NCBI GenBank assembly: GCA_014607495.2
Contig: CP053156.1
Location: 2,604,001 to 2,668,000 of the forward strand
DNA from: Carposina sasakii
Taxonomy: Eukaryota; Arthropoda; Insecta; Lepidoptera; Carposinidae
Length of the DNA stretch: 64,000 nt
Direction: 5' to 3'
Shown: one piece after another, positions 1-11,300 of the stretch
How the letters are laid out: every line of letters begins with the position of its first letter
Numbering within the stretch: the first letter of the stretch is position 1
Program-made: the position numbers and the translations under genes
Notes under the pieces: model-generated
Database searches by the model: none
Told to the model about the DNA's origin: nothing
What the model saw: only the letters and a program-made list of their open reading frames with translations

Positions 1-45
1 GTAGCTGTAGGTAGATAAAAGATGGTTTAATTTATGGTGCCTCGA

Positions 46-205
46 TAGGACTGTGTCGTAAGAGTCGACTAAAAAACTCAGGGGTGATCTCTCAAGCGAT
101 TAGCTAGCAACTTCATCATTAACATCTGACCCCGCTATTATAAACGTGGCTGTAAGGATTTCTATGTGATCCTACGGCTCAGACTATCCCATTATAGGAA
201 CACTG
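46..205 (+). repeat. Fragment of a lepidopteran interspersed repeat
   Basis: This segment shares the string GTCGTAAGAGTCGACTAA and the following layout with 1530-1600. It therefore looks like the 5' part of the same SINE-like family that ends in a LINE-type tail at 1955. No coding content is seen. Confidence 0.4.
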
Positions 206-814
206 CTGTGCATATGTATCTATGTAATACGACTGTAAGTACAGTCATAAACAATAAGATGTATTGCATTGTTGTAAGACTTTAAACCTTAACGTAAAGG
301 CATAGGTTTATTATGACTATTATTATTAACACAACATTAAATTACCGAAGAAAAGTGACGTCACTAGGTCAGAAGCCGTTTTCATGGAATGTTTTTGGGA
401 AATCTAAATATGATATCTCGGGATGTTTTCATGATAGCGAAAAGGTTTCAATTATTGTGTAATCTGTCGATATCATTATTTAATATCGTAAAAACTTCAT
501 TTAATTTATTAGAAAAAGTTTAATTAAATATTGAATATTCATTATTTCACAAACTAATCTTGATTTAGCCACTTTTATTTAGCTAGCCGAACGGAAACTA
601 ATAAATTGTATCGTTCGTTCGACCATTATTATCTTGATTTATTTGAAGTAGTTAGCTGTTTCAGCTACGATAACGGCTCACTGACCAAATGTTACATCTA
701 CCTTATAACTAAGTATATTAGTTAGTTAGTAGTAAATTTTATTACTTCTTGCAGCTTTGTATTACGAGTATAGGTACCTATAGCCACTTTCTACATACAA
801 AAAAAAAAATTTAA
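206..814. other. AT-rich non-coding stretch
   Basis: I see no gene, no convincing repeat border and no open frame worth reporting. A short hairpin (GACTGTAAGTACAGTC) lies near 230. Confidence 0.4.
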
Positions 815-1085
815 AGGTTCCATTCAAAATGAAAAAAAAAAGATTACCCATCCCTTATAGGATCACTCGTGCGTTAGTCTGTCTGCCCGTTAGTGTGTTA
901 TAGCCAATTTGCTCTGAATCTATTGGACCAAATTAGGTGTAATTGGTATGGCAACCAATGTAATCTTATGCATTACTATTACACACAGTGTAATCTTATG
1001 ATCCAAACACAAATAGTGTAAAGATAAATAAAATTAAAGGGCTCATTATGAGGAACTCAGATATTTTTTTTGTAAAATGAACAGG
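815..1085 (+). repeat. Dispersed repeat with GATCACTCGTGCG motif
   Basis: The order of motifs (GGATCACTCGT, GTCTGTCTG, TAGCCAATTTGCT, TACTGGACCAAAT-like, GGGCTC) is matched by 56925-57330, so this is a divergent copy of the same dispersed family. Its class cannot be decided from the sequence alone. Confidence 0.4.
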
Positions 1086-1529
1086 TTTGTTTGTTTTAAC
1101 TCAAGAAAGAACACAAAAATTAACTAACCCCTTCTTCATCTATAAAATGATTAAGACTAAAAATTTTCAAAAAATATAGATATTATTTAATTTGGTACTT
1201 CCTGTTAACTACAGGAAAAACTATAAGAATTCTAAGTATCATACGGAAGTTTAAATCGCATTTAACCAGTTTTTGTTATGTACTCATATAAGGTACCTAT
1301 ATTATATTCATCTACAGTATTACATTCTACATTGGATAAATTATATCCAAAAACAATTTGTAAATTAAACGTTTCTCTTGTCTTTATTATTATACCCATA
1401 TATTTAAAATCCGACACGTGACTGAACATATTAATAATTAAGAAATTAACCAAGTTATTAAGATCATATGCTTATTTTAATAACCTGGCTTTACTAGAAT
1501 ACGTCAACGGCATTTCATTCCGTGCATGT
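1086..1529. other. AT-rich non-coding stretch
   Basis: No gene or clear repeat is seen. The only open frame (about 63 codons, minus strand) has no recognisable features and is of the length expected by chance. Confidence 0.4.
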
Positions 1530-1955
1530 GCATGTCGTAAGAGTCGACTAAGGTACTTGGGCATTATCTCAGGTGATAAGTTAGCAATTTATTATCAATT
1601 TACCTACATCTGTTCCACCTATGCTAAACATGGCTATGGGAGGGAACCCCCATTTCGGGAACCCAGGCATTTTTGCCAGAGATTAACAAATATGTCGCGT
1701 GGTGCCGGCAGATTAGAGTTTGTACCACCCCTGCCTGTCCGTGGGTATCGTACGAGGCGATTAAGGGTTTCCGGGAGGTGGGCAGCAGCGCCTCCCGTAC
1801 TGACAACATAGTCCGAAAATCACACTGCGGTCGCCAACCCGCCTGCTCAGCGTGGTGACTATGGGCAGAACCCCCCTATGGCAGTAGCCTTGTGGCGTGC
1901 CCTGGGGGAGGCCTAAGTCCAGCAGTGGACTGCAATAGGCTGAAGAAGAACTACA
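1530..1955 (+). repeat. SINE-like repeat with RTE-type LINE tail
   Basis: The segment ends in GTCCAGCAGTGGACTGCAAT. Read through, the end encodes a LWRALGEA-like string, which is the usual C-terminus of RTE-clade reverse-transcriptase proteins in Lepidoptera. The upstream part (1530-1740) is shared with 46-205 and the central part (1765-1945) with 7780-7955 and, inverted, 37590-37745. A short retroposon borrowing its 3' end from an RTE LINE is the simplest reading. The small open frames here are repeat-derived. Confidence 0.5.
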
Positions 1956-2189
1956 TAGGATTTGCAAGAGGGTGGGTTGTTGTCTGAGGCATCGATATCT
2001 GTACTTTTGGCCTTAATCGTCATTGAATAAGTAATAAGATTCGATTGTACATTTACATACTTTTTGCGTTTACACTGTGATAAATATAGTTAGTTTCCGA
2101 CTGTCTTCAAAGACTTGATTAATTTAACCAAAACCGCAGCTGTGATTGGGCAATCGATTCCGCCGGCCACCTCTATATCTTCTATTTCT

Positions 2190-2764
2190 ATAAACTGACT
2201 TTTTAAAAAAAAATTAACCGACTTCAAACTTTAACTAAAAAGCGATAAATAACGTAACTAATTTATCTACTTAATACATATTAAATATCTCAAATTATTT
2301 AAATATTTACAACTTAATACCTAATACTTTAACAAAGTCATCTTTAACTATTTAAATATTTATAATTATCACTTATTTTTTGGAGTCGGTGCCAGCCTAG
2401 GTAACGTGGTCTGTTGTGTTGACGGACGCGCGTGGCTGGCAAAGCCACACACACGGCAAAATACAATATGGTGTAGTAGGCAGCGTTAATGCAATTTCCT
2501 ATTCTTGGTTTTACTATTTAGTGTGGGTCAGTTTTCTTAATTACATTTATTTGTTTGGCTGGCACCGACTCCAAAAAATAAGTGATAATTATAAATATTT
2601 AAATAGTTAAAGATGACTTTGTTAAAGTATTAGGTATTAAGTTGTAAATATTTAAATAATTTGAGATATTTAATATGTATTAAGTAGATAAATTAGTTAC
2701 GTTATTTATCGCTTTTTAGTTAAAGTTTGAAGTCGGTTAATTTTTTTTTTAAAAGTCAGTTTAT
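2190..2764. mobile_element. Foldback element with 208-bp inverted arms
   Basis: Arms at 2190-2397 and 2557-2764 are inverted copies, both 208 bp long, with about one difference in the A/T run. The spacer is 159 bp (2398-2556). The outer ends read ATAAACTGAC and the inner ends GGCTGGCACCGACTCC. The flanks share TTCT, a possible 4-bp target duplication. The TTAACCGACTTCAAA motif near the ends recurs at the tail of the array at 4600. A non-autonomous foldback transposon is likely; no transposase is present. The 64-codon frame over the spacer is a chance product of the repeat. Confidence 0.75.
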
Positions 2765-2820
2765 TTCTCGATTTTTAGTTGTGTTAATGCGTTGTGGACT
2801 TAAATAGATGCTAGTTTATA

Positions 2821-3180
2821 CAGGATGATTTTTGGTCGTTAACGTTCCCGAAAACTACGTAATCTCCTCATCACTACCATCATTTTTCTCCTTGGAAGCA
2901 TACCTGGGAAGTGTCTGGTTTTCAAAATATTAGGGTCCAAAGTTGCGTAAATAGACTGCGTTTTTCTGCATGAATGCACATAGACGCGCGTAGCAAGATT
3001 TTTCACGAGAAATAATCAATATCTTTCTATGAAAAAACTAGCATAAACACTAGACACTATAAATTTCGCCAGATCAAGTAATTAAAAAAAAAATCCAAGC
3101 ATTTTTTTGGCATAAACTTACTTTATTTGATGTATAGAGAACGTACCCTTCATTAATGGTGGCCCCAAAAAAACATCCTG
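2821..3180 (+). mobile_element. CAGGATG-ended MITE, copy 1
   Basis: The element starts CAGGATGATTTTTGGTCGT and ends in ACATCCTG, so the ends are short inverted repeats. It is flanked by TA on both sides, which fits the Tc1/mariner target duplication. It is about 360 bp and non-coding. Related copies lie at 25589, 26271 (inverted), 31570 (inverted), 45493 and 53149. Confidence 0.75.
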
Positions 3181-4324
3181 TATAGTTTCCATCGACCAAT
3201 TGCAGTACTGTCCCCTAACTCCTAACCGTTAAGGAGTTCTGTAGCTTGACCATCAGCACAGCAGCATCAGATGTTGATTCAAGTATACCTCACAAGCAAC
3301 AAGTTAGCCCTACATACCACTATATAATTTCCATCGACCAATTGCAGTACTGTCTCCCAACTCCTAACCGTTAAGGAGTTCTGTAGCTTTATCATCAGCA
3401 TCAGATGTTGATTCAAGTAACACGTTAGCCCTGCATACTACTAAATAGTTTCCATCGACCAATTGCAGTACTGTCTCCCAACTCCTAACCGTTAAGGAGT
3501 TCTGTAGCTTCATCATCAGCACAGCAGCATCAGATATTGATTCAAGTAACACGTCAGCCCTACACACTACTAAATAGTTTTCATCGACCAATTGCTGTAC
3601 TGTCTCCGAACTCCTAACCGTTAAGGAGTTCTGTAGCTTCATCATCAGCACAGAAGCATCAGATGTTGATTCAAGTAACACGTTAGCCCTACATACTACT
3701 AAATAGTTTCCATTGACCAATTGCAGTACTGTATCCCAACTCCTAACCGCTAAGGAGTTCTGTAGCTTAACCATCATCACAGCAGCATCAGATGTTGATT
3801 CAAGTATACCTCACAAGCAACAAGTTAGCCCTACATACCACTATATAGTTTCCATCGACCAATTGCAGTACTGTCTCCCAACTCCTAACCGTTAAGGAGT
3901 TCTGTAGCTTCATCATCAGCACAGCAGCATCAGATGTTGATTCAAGTAACACGTTAGCCCTGCATACTACTAAATAGTTTCCAGCGACCAATTGCAGTAC
4001 TGTCTCCCAACTCCTAACCGTTAAGGAGTTCTGTAGCTTCATCATCAGCACAGCAGCATCAGATGTTGATTCAAGTAACACGTCAGCCCTACACACTACT
4101 AAATAGTTTTCATCGACCCATTGCTGTACTGTCTCCCAACTCCTAACCGTCAAGGAGTTCTATAGCTTCATCATCAGCACAGAAGCATCAGATGTTGATT
4201 CAAGTAACACGTTAGCCCTACATACTACTTAATAGTTTCCATTGACCAATTGCAGTACTGTATCCCAACTCCTAACCGTTAAGGAGTTCTGTAGCTGCAT
4301 CATCAGCACAGCAGCATTAGATGT
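3181..4324. repeat. Tandem array of about nine 121-142 bp monomers
   Basis: Monomers begin at about 3191, 3333, 3454, 3583, 3712, 3854, 3983, 4112 and 4241 (the last is partial). Spacings are 142, 121, 129, 129, 142, 129, 129 and 129. Variant types recur about every 521-529 bp: the 142-bp monomer, the ATTGCTG variant (3583 and 4112) and the ATTGACC variant (3712 and 4241). The array is therefore a roughly fourfold higher-order repeat present a little over twice. Since 129 is 43 codons, long open frames arise on the minus strand (3364-3780 and 3800-4153) encoding a 43-residue repeat. The 121- and 142-bp monomers break the frame. The left end directly abuts the MITE at 2821-3180. Confidence 0.85.
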
Positions 4325-4605
4325 TGACACCCTGAAGCATATACCTGAGTAGGACATGATTACGTAACAAAAGCACCATACGAGCATACAATTTTCGGTG
4401 GTTGCCCTAGATTTCTCCTGGATCCCATCATCAGATCCTGACCTGGTGAAAATGGGACCACCTCAGAAGTGAACTCTATCCAACCAAAAAAAAATTTTTG
4501 AAATCCGTTTATAATTGACGGAAATATCGGTGAACATACATAAAAAAATATTATACATACAGACGAATTGAGAACCTCCTCCTTTTTTTGAAGTCGGTAA
4601 AAATG
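4325..4605. repeat. Lepidopteran repeat tail next to the array
   Basis: The segment contains CTCCTGGATCCCATCATCAGA and GAGAACCTCCTCC, followed by GAAGTCGGTAAAA. I recognise these as a dispersed lepidopteran repeat whose end shares the GAAGTCGG motif with the foldback at 2190. It probably forms one mobile unit with the adjoining tandem array. Confidence 0.4.
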
Positions 4606-4787
4606 GAATGGCGGAACAGATAGATTTTATAAAATTTGAAAAATAGCTTTTCGTATAAAGCACCAGGTTATAGGTATTTTGGGGAAATCTGGATGGCGGT
4701 AGGTCTAATTTCTGATCCACTTTGACAGCTGCATTTTTACACAAAGGAATATTGTAATTATAATGGAAATTCATATATTCATTAATT

Positions 4788-4902
4788 TAAATCACATGTT
4801 TATTTTTCAAGATTGTTATGAATTTCGAGTTTGTGGATAGGTTCTCTATAGCGGACAATTTTCATAGCATTTCACTTGACATACCCTTTCTGTTACATCC
4901 TG
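4788..4902. mobile_element. Half copy of the TGTAAC-ended foldback MITE
   Basis: This matches the right half of the complete copy at 55552-55811. Shared motifs are AATCACATGTTTATTTTTC, GATAGGTTCTCTATAG and a terminal TGTTACATCCTG followed by TA. The left half is missing. Confidence 0.6.
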
Positions 4903-4905
4903 TAT

Positions 4906-7769
4906 ACTTATTTCCTTACTTAATAATGTTATAAATAAGAAAGCAACTCTGTATGTTGTACATGCTGTTCGTGATAATTAAATTTATACATATAAGTACA
5001 TTAAAAAATGCTTTTTCCTGAACGACTGAGCGATTAAGGCACAGCTCAAACAACTAATTTTAGGGACCTGAAAATAGGGTCGTTTACATATTTTTTTCAT
5101 TTGTATTAATATCGAAAGATCATAAAATAAAAGAAACATTTACGAAAGAAAACTATCGCTTATATATAATAAGCGTTTATAAATATGGTCACAAAACGAA
5201 AGTTGCTGTAAATGATGCAGGTGGACATGTGATGTTATAATTTTCAATTAATTTCACATTTGAAAAATGGACTTGCCCACTTAATTTTGAAGGCAATAAG
5301 CCACCTCATTTGGACAAATAATCAAATTGTAATTTTACAGATAGGTAAAATTTTGATTATTTATTCTGATAAGAATAAGATGTTATTAAGATTCAAGCAT
5401 AGGAAACTACCCCATTGAAGGGTTTTTGTATGACTATGCATTTAATAAGAAAGAGTATGCCATGATACTATCCCGGTAACGGTAAAAACAGCAATTCCAA
5501 TGTTTATATGGACGACGTCGACTATGTTCAATTAAAGAATCCACTCAGATTCCAACCGAAAATATCTATAAGTAGATGTTCTTGGACTAGGCCAGATGCT
5601 GTTCGCGTAGGTGCTATTTGTGCAGGTGCGCTGGACATATTGACTTACCTTAAGTCTAGATATTGCACTTTGGGACCATACATCTTGCCCAACGCCGGCG
5701 GTATCCTGTGACAGTCCTGTCCGCAGTAACTTAGCTGGAACAAGGAAAAACTGTCACTAAGCTAGTTAATACTCTTAACATTTAATAAACTCTGCGGCTT
5801 GTTGGCTACAGTCTTATATATAAGTCGACTGAAGCGACATTTTCTAATACTTGGGAAATGAAAATGTTGCTGTTGCAAATAAAGATTTTTCCTAACATAC
5901 GAAGTATAAGTTCAGAAACAGATGACACAGCTGCGGAAAATGACATCGCCGAAAGTTCAATTAGAAATGTTTCTTTTAAACTTATGACAGTCTCTTCTCT
6001 ACTATGACTTTCTTACTATATACAGAGATGAAATAATTATATTTTAGAATGATCTACTATTAGGTAGGTACTTAGTTTAGTTTGCGCACTACGTAATTCC
6101 CGCTTCGAATGCAATAACCGTATAATTCATTTTTAATTAAAATTACATATAATACGTGAATAATCTCGCTATCCATTATATTACCAATATAAAGGAGCAC
6201 TTCGCCGAAATAAAGCTCAACCACACACATCGCAATAATAGCTACTTAACCACACATTTGTCTCGCCTTTTATTCCATCCCGTATTGCTCTTATTTCCCG
6301 TTATCTTCGCCCCTGGGCAGTTTATTAAAGCTGTAATAAAGTATTTATTGCATCTTCAATGTCACTGGATACTTTACGACGCGTATATGGCGAAGAAAAG
6401 CTAGTCATATCTTCTTTTTCGGGCGTGTAATGGCAGTTTGTAAAGTTACGGTGTCGTGAAAATGTAGCTCGTAAAGAGTACCTTAGAAACATTACAGGGT
6501 ATGTGAGGGTAATTCGGTGAAAACACAAGGTGTAACAGGGTGTGTTAAGCGAAATACTATTTAAATACCACAAAGTACCTGCATCCATTCGTCGCCCAAG
6601 TCACTAGACTCCACTACAAAACTCATGTGCGATACTTTATTGACCGTATTATATTCCAACACACTGTGAGAGCTAAGTCTCAACGTATAATTATACCGAG
6701 ATTTCGCAGGACTGGCATCAATATCAGGTACTTTTAGGAACGACAATAACCCTCCATATTTAGTCACAACTATCATCCACTTGATAATAGCGAAAGGGAA
6801 CACATATGACTCTATGAGTGTGCATATCACGATTCCTATATTGAAAACCGTTAGTATTTGCTCTGAAAGCAATCTCGGTAGTGTTGGTATTTGAATGGGC
6901 ATTGCGTTTGTATTTTAAAGCCGGAAACACAAACGTTGGACAAGATTAAATTGCTATTTGCACTGTTTCCTATCAAATTATGGTAGCTAGCGTCGTATGA
7001 GTTGATGCATTAAAGAAGGGCTTTACGGAATAGAGATGCTTGCCGCGTACGTTACATTAGTAGGCCGTGGACGCCGTTCACAGACTGATCCCATTAGGCT
7101 GTTGTTGGTTTAGTCAGTATACCTAATTAAATAATATGCAACAGTGTCTGTAGGGCAAAAAGAAGCTTAGAATATAGAGCAAATATTTATTTTTAATAAG
7201 TGGGCTTTTTACATTGTCATAGATTTTAGTGAGTATTATTATAGGTACATAATTAAAAATCATATTATATTACAATATATCTTGTGATCTAAACTTCCTA
7301 GTGATCTTGCATTTTGGGAACACAGCCATGACTATACCTAATAATATATAATCATATATCATATTCATAATGCGAGAGCGAATATAATGGTATGAATAAA
7401 TATTACTACTAACATAGATTAAGAAACTACTAACAAAATATATGTGTTGAATTATATAACATGAAATAAATGATTATTATTATTATTATAAATGTATGTT
7501 TGTGTAAAAGTGATATGGCTAATTGGTCAAATTTTTCTAACCCTTAAAATGTTCAATTTTGAACCTATTGTATGCAATGCAATGTACATTGTATAATTTA
7601 CAATATCTGAATCATCCATTAAAATTGTCCCTTTGTTACATCAACATAAGTTTGTACTATTGGTACATAATATAAGCGTAAAATATATTCAACTTCCAAA
7701 TCAATGCCAACAGGAACATCAGGAACATGGGGTGTCAGCAGAATAGAATAGTAATACCCCATATCATGG
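4906..7769. other. Long non-coding stretch without recognised gene
   Basis: I recognise no protein family here. A 67-codon plus-strand frame at 5508-5711 has less biased composition than its surroundings, but it lacks a known motif and splice signals, so I do not call it a gene. A short TGTGTTAAGCGAAA segment near 6535 resembles the end of the TGTAAC-ended MITE. The rest is AT-rich with no further structure noted. Confidence 0.4.
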
Positions 7770-7955
7770 GGAACATAAGAAGTGATTATGGGTTTCCGGG
7801 AGGTGGGTAGCATCACTTGTTGACAACATAGTATAAAAATTACACTGGATTCATCAAACCGCATGCCCAACGTGGTCCCTATGGGGAAGCGCCCCTATGG
7901 CAGTAGCCTTGTGGCTGGGCAATGTCTACGTCCAGCAGTGGACTGCAATAGGCTT
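7770..7955 (+). repeat. RTE-tailed SINE-like fragment
   Basis: This repeats the second half of the element at 1530-1955. Shared motifs are GGTTTCCGGGAGGTGGG, TGACAACATAGT, CCCTATGGCAGTAGCC and CCAGCAGTGGACTGCAATAG. It lies 75 bp from the intact gypsy element. Confidence 0.5.
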
Positions 7956-8034
7956 ATGTGTGAGCATATTCCATAGTGTGTGGAGTTGAGCTCCATTACA
8001 GCTCCACCAATTCCCAAGAATAAGGTAATATTAT

Positions 8035-8182
8035 TAATAAGTCCAAAATAAATACACGTGCTAAGTAGCAAAACGTTTACTCATTGTTGTGTAGATTATA
8101 ACCTATAAATTATAGGCAAGGAAAGTACTTGTCAAATACAACTTAATCATACAGCCAAGTTTTACATTATCAGTATATGACA
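8035..8182 (-). repeat. 3' LTR of the intact gypsy element
   Basis: 148 bp, identical by eye to 12282-12429. On the coding strand it starts TGTCATATACTG and ends GGACTTATTA, so the start is canonical TG but the end is not CA. It is very short for a gypsy LTR. Confidence 0.9.
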
Positions 8183-8194
8183 TACTTTCCCCCT
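8183..8194 (-). other. Polypurine tract
   Basis: On the coding strand this reads AGGGGGAAAGTA and directly abuts the LTR start TGTCATA. That is the expected position of the plus-strand primer for reverse transcription. Confidence 0.7.
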
Positions 8195-8395
8195 AAGTAA
8201 GTACATACAACAATTGCTTTAAACTTTACATTTAACAATTAAACATATAGCAACAATGTCTAAATTCAAGAAAATAATTATATAAAATTATTAGGTAACT
8301 TCTTTATAATCTAAGCTATGTAATACTGAAACCTTAATCAATTATTAAAGTAACAAAATTAACAATATCTTCACAGAATAAATATAGGTAAATCT

Positions 8396-11300
8396 TTAAG
8401 AAAATGAAGGGATGCCTAACATATTTCTCCACTCACTTTCATTTGGAATTGTAATTATATCTTCTTGACTCTCATTACTTTCTACATCATTCATTTCCCT
8501 CTCTCTTCTTTCCCGTACATTTGAATCTCTTATAATCACCAATTGATCTATATGTTTATGAAGGGTGGACCCATCATCTGCTTTTATAGTATAACTTGAA
8601 GGCCCTTCTTTAGACACAATAGTTCCTTTTAACCACTTAGGTTTATTATTATAATTTCTATACATTACTTTAGCTCCCATATTTGTTTCTCTGTGCCTCT
8701 GTTCAGAGTTATTCTGAATCTGTACTTCCATTTTTCTATTTTGAATATTGTCAGGGTGCATTGTATCTAGAAGTGTACGTAATCGTCGGTTCATTAACAA
8801 CTGAGATGGACTTTTGTTGGTACTGGCACACGGAGTTACTCTTAAACTCAGAAGCATTTTAGGTATTCTGATGTCCCAAGTAATGTTGTCCATTTTTCGT
8901 AGCTTTTGTTTAACCGTTTGTACCATTCGTTCTGCCAGCCCATTAGTTGCTGGGTGGTATGGTGCTGTTGTCTTGTGTCTTATTTTATTTGCATCCAAAA
9001 ACTGTTTAAATTCATTGGACACAAATGACGTGCCATTATCAGAGACTAAGGTCTCACATAAACCGTGTGTTGCGAACATTGCTCTCAGATGGCGAATCAC
9101 TGTTCCCGTTGTCATGTTGTTTGTCACAACCACTTCTGGCCATCTTGAGTATGCATCAACCACAATTAAAAAATATTTATTTTCATAAGGCCCCGCAAAA
9201 TCAACATGTATTCTAGACCAAGGTCTCGTGGGAGTTACCCATTCATGTACACTTTTAGGCGGCATGTTCCGGTTTTCCAAGCAACTGATGCAACTGCCTA
9301 CCAATGCTTCAATATCCTCACTCAAACCAGGCCACCACACATAGCTCCTTGCAAGGGCTTTTGTTTGTACCATGCCTGTATGCGTATTATGTAATACGCG
9401 TAACGTTGCTTGTCGGAGTGTTGCAGGTATCACCACACGACTACCTAATAGAAGACAACCGTCTTGCAAAGACAGCTCTTGTCGGCGCAACCAGTAGACA
9501 TGCAAGTCTTTGTCACTGACCTTATTAGGCCATCCTGCTTGAACGTAATGTACCACGTGAGACAAGGTTTTATCGTGTTTGGTCTCTTGAGCAATTTGTT
9601 CCACGTCGAACGGTAAATCCTCGGGTTTTTCTGCCATCAATAAGATATCACATAATTGTTGCTCCAGCGTTTCCGGGACTGGCTGTGGCCATCGGCTCAA
9701 ACTATCAGCATTTCCAATCTCAGAACCTGGTCTGTAAATAATATCATAGCTATGTGCCGTTAGTGCGATAGCAATTCTAGTTAGGCGTGGTGATAGCATA
9801 TTAGGCATCGGTTTTTTGGAGTCAAAAATGCCAAGCAAAGGTTTATGATCCGTAATGACTGTGAAAAATCTTCCCGCTATGTAATTATGGAATTTGTTTA
9901 TTCCAAACATTATCGCCGCCGCCTCTTTGTCCAGTTGAGAATAACGTCTCTCGTGAGTATGTAAGGTTCTGGAACCCATTGCGATAGGGCGCTCCTCCCC
10001 ATTTTCCATGATATGTGATAACACTGCCCCAACGCCATATTCTGAGCTGTCACATGTTAGTATCAGTGGTTTATGTAAATCATAATGAACTAATGTCATG
10101 TCAAAAGTTATAAGACGCTTAGCAGCATTAAACGCGTTTTGTTCCTTGTCAGTCCAGTGCCATGTTTGCGATTTATCTAGCAACCGATGTAATGGTTCTA
10201 GGATTGTTGCTTTTCCAGGTATAAATCGCTCATAAAAGTTGTATAAACCCAGAAAAGCCTGTAATTCTGGTATATTTTTAGGTTCCGGAGTTTTATTAAT
10301 AGATTCCACCTTACTAGGCGCGGGGTGTATGCCTTCTGCGTCTATCACGAAACCTAAAAATTCCACGGATTCTTTAGCGAACTTACATTTTGTTTTATTA
10401 AGTCGCAGCCCTGCGTGTCTAATGCGTTGTAGCACTGTGTCGAGTCGTATTCGCATATTGTCCATATTATCTCCACTGATTATAATATCGTCTATTAAAA
10501 CTGCTACCCCTGCAATTCCTGCCAAAAGTGATGTCATCAGGCGCTGAAAGATTCCCGGACAAGCTTTTACACCAAAAGCTAGTCTATGTACAGTATATAA
10601 ACCTTTACATGTATTAAGGGTTAAAAGTTTGGCTGTATCATCGTCCACTATCACCTGTGTGTATGCTCGATCCAAATCCAATGTGGTGAAGTATTTTCCC
10701 CCTGCTACTGTAGCAAATACCTCATTAGCCGAGGGCATGGGGTATGTGTCTGACTCTGTAGCCTGATTGACCGTGCTACGATAATCACCACATAATCTAA
10801 TTTCTCCAGATTTCTTCACAATTGGCACTATAGGGGTCGCCCACTCAGAAAATGATACAGGGCGTAAAACTGTTTCGGCAACTAGTCTGTCTATTTCTTT
10901 CTCCACCTTGTCCTTTAGGGCGTATGGTACTGGACGCGCTTTGAGGAACTTTGGAGTAGTGCCAGGCTTCACATGTATTGATACACTATGTCCACGGTAA
11001 GTACCGAGTCCATCCTTGAATACCTCCTCGTGGTTTGCAAGTACTTCCTGTACTTTGGCGACATCCATATCAGATATAAAATTAATATTCATACTAATAT
11101 CCAATGGCTCAAACCAGTTTCTTCCTAGTAAATTTGGTCCATTATTCTTTGCAATAATTACATCTAAATTTTTGATAATATTCTTGTATGCTACTTGAAC
11201 TCTAGCTTGTCCAAGCAAAATTACTGGTGTTTCAGTCCATGTACGTAGCTTCACTGGCACCGACTGCAACACCACTGACAAATTGTGACCTTGCAACCTT

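Noticed and set aside
3181..4324. Regular repeats resembling a CRISPR array
   Set aside because: Units are 121-142 bp with no unique spacers, and the surroundings are eukaryotic. It is a tandem satellite-type array.
5508..5711. 67-codon frame with protein-like composition
   Set aside because: No motif, homologue pattern or splice context could be recognised.
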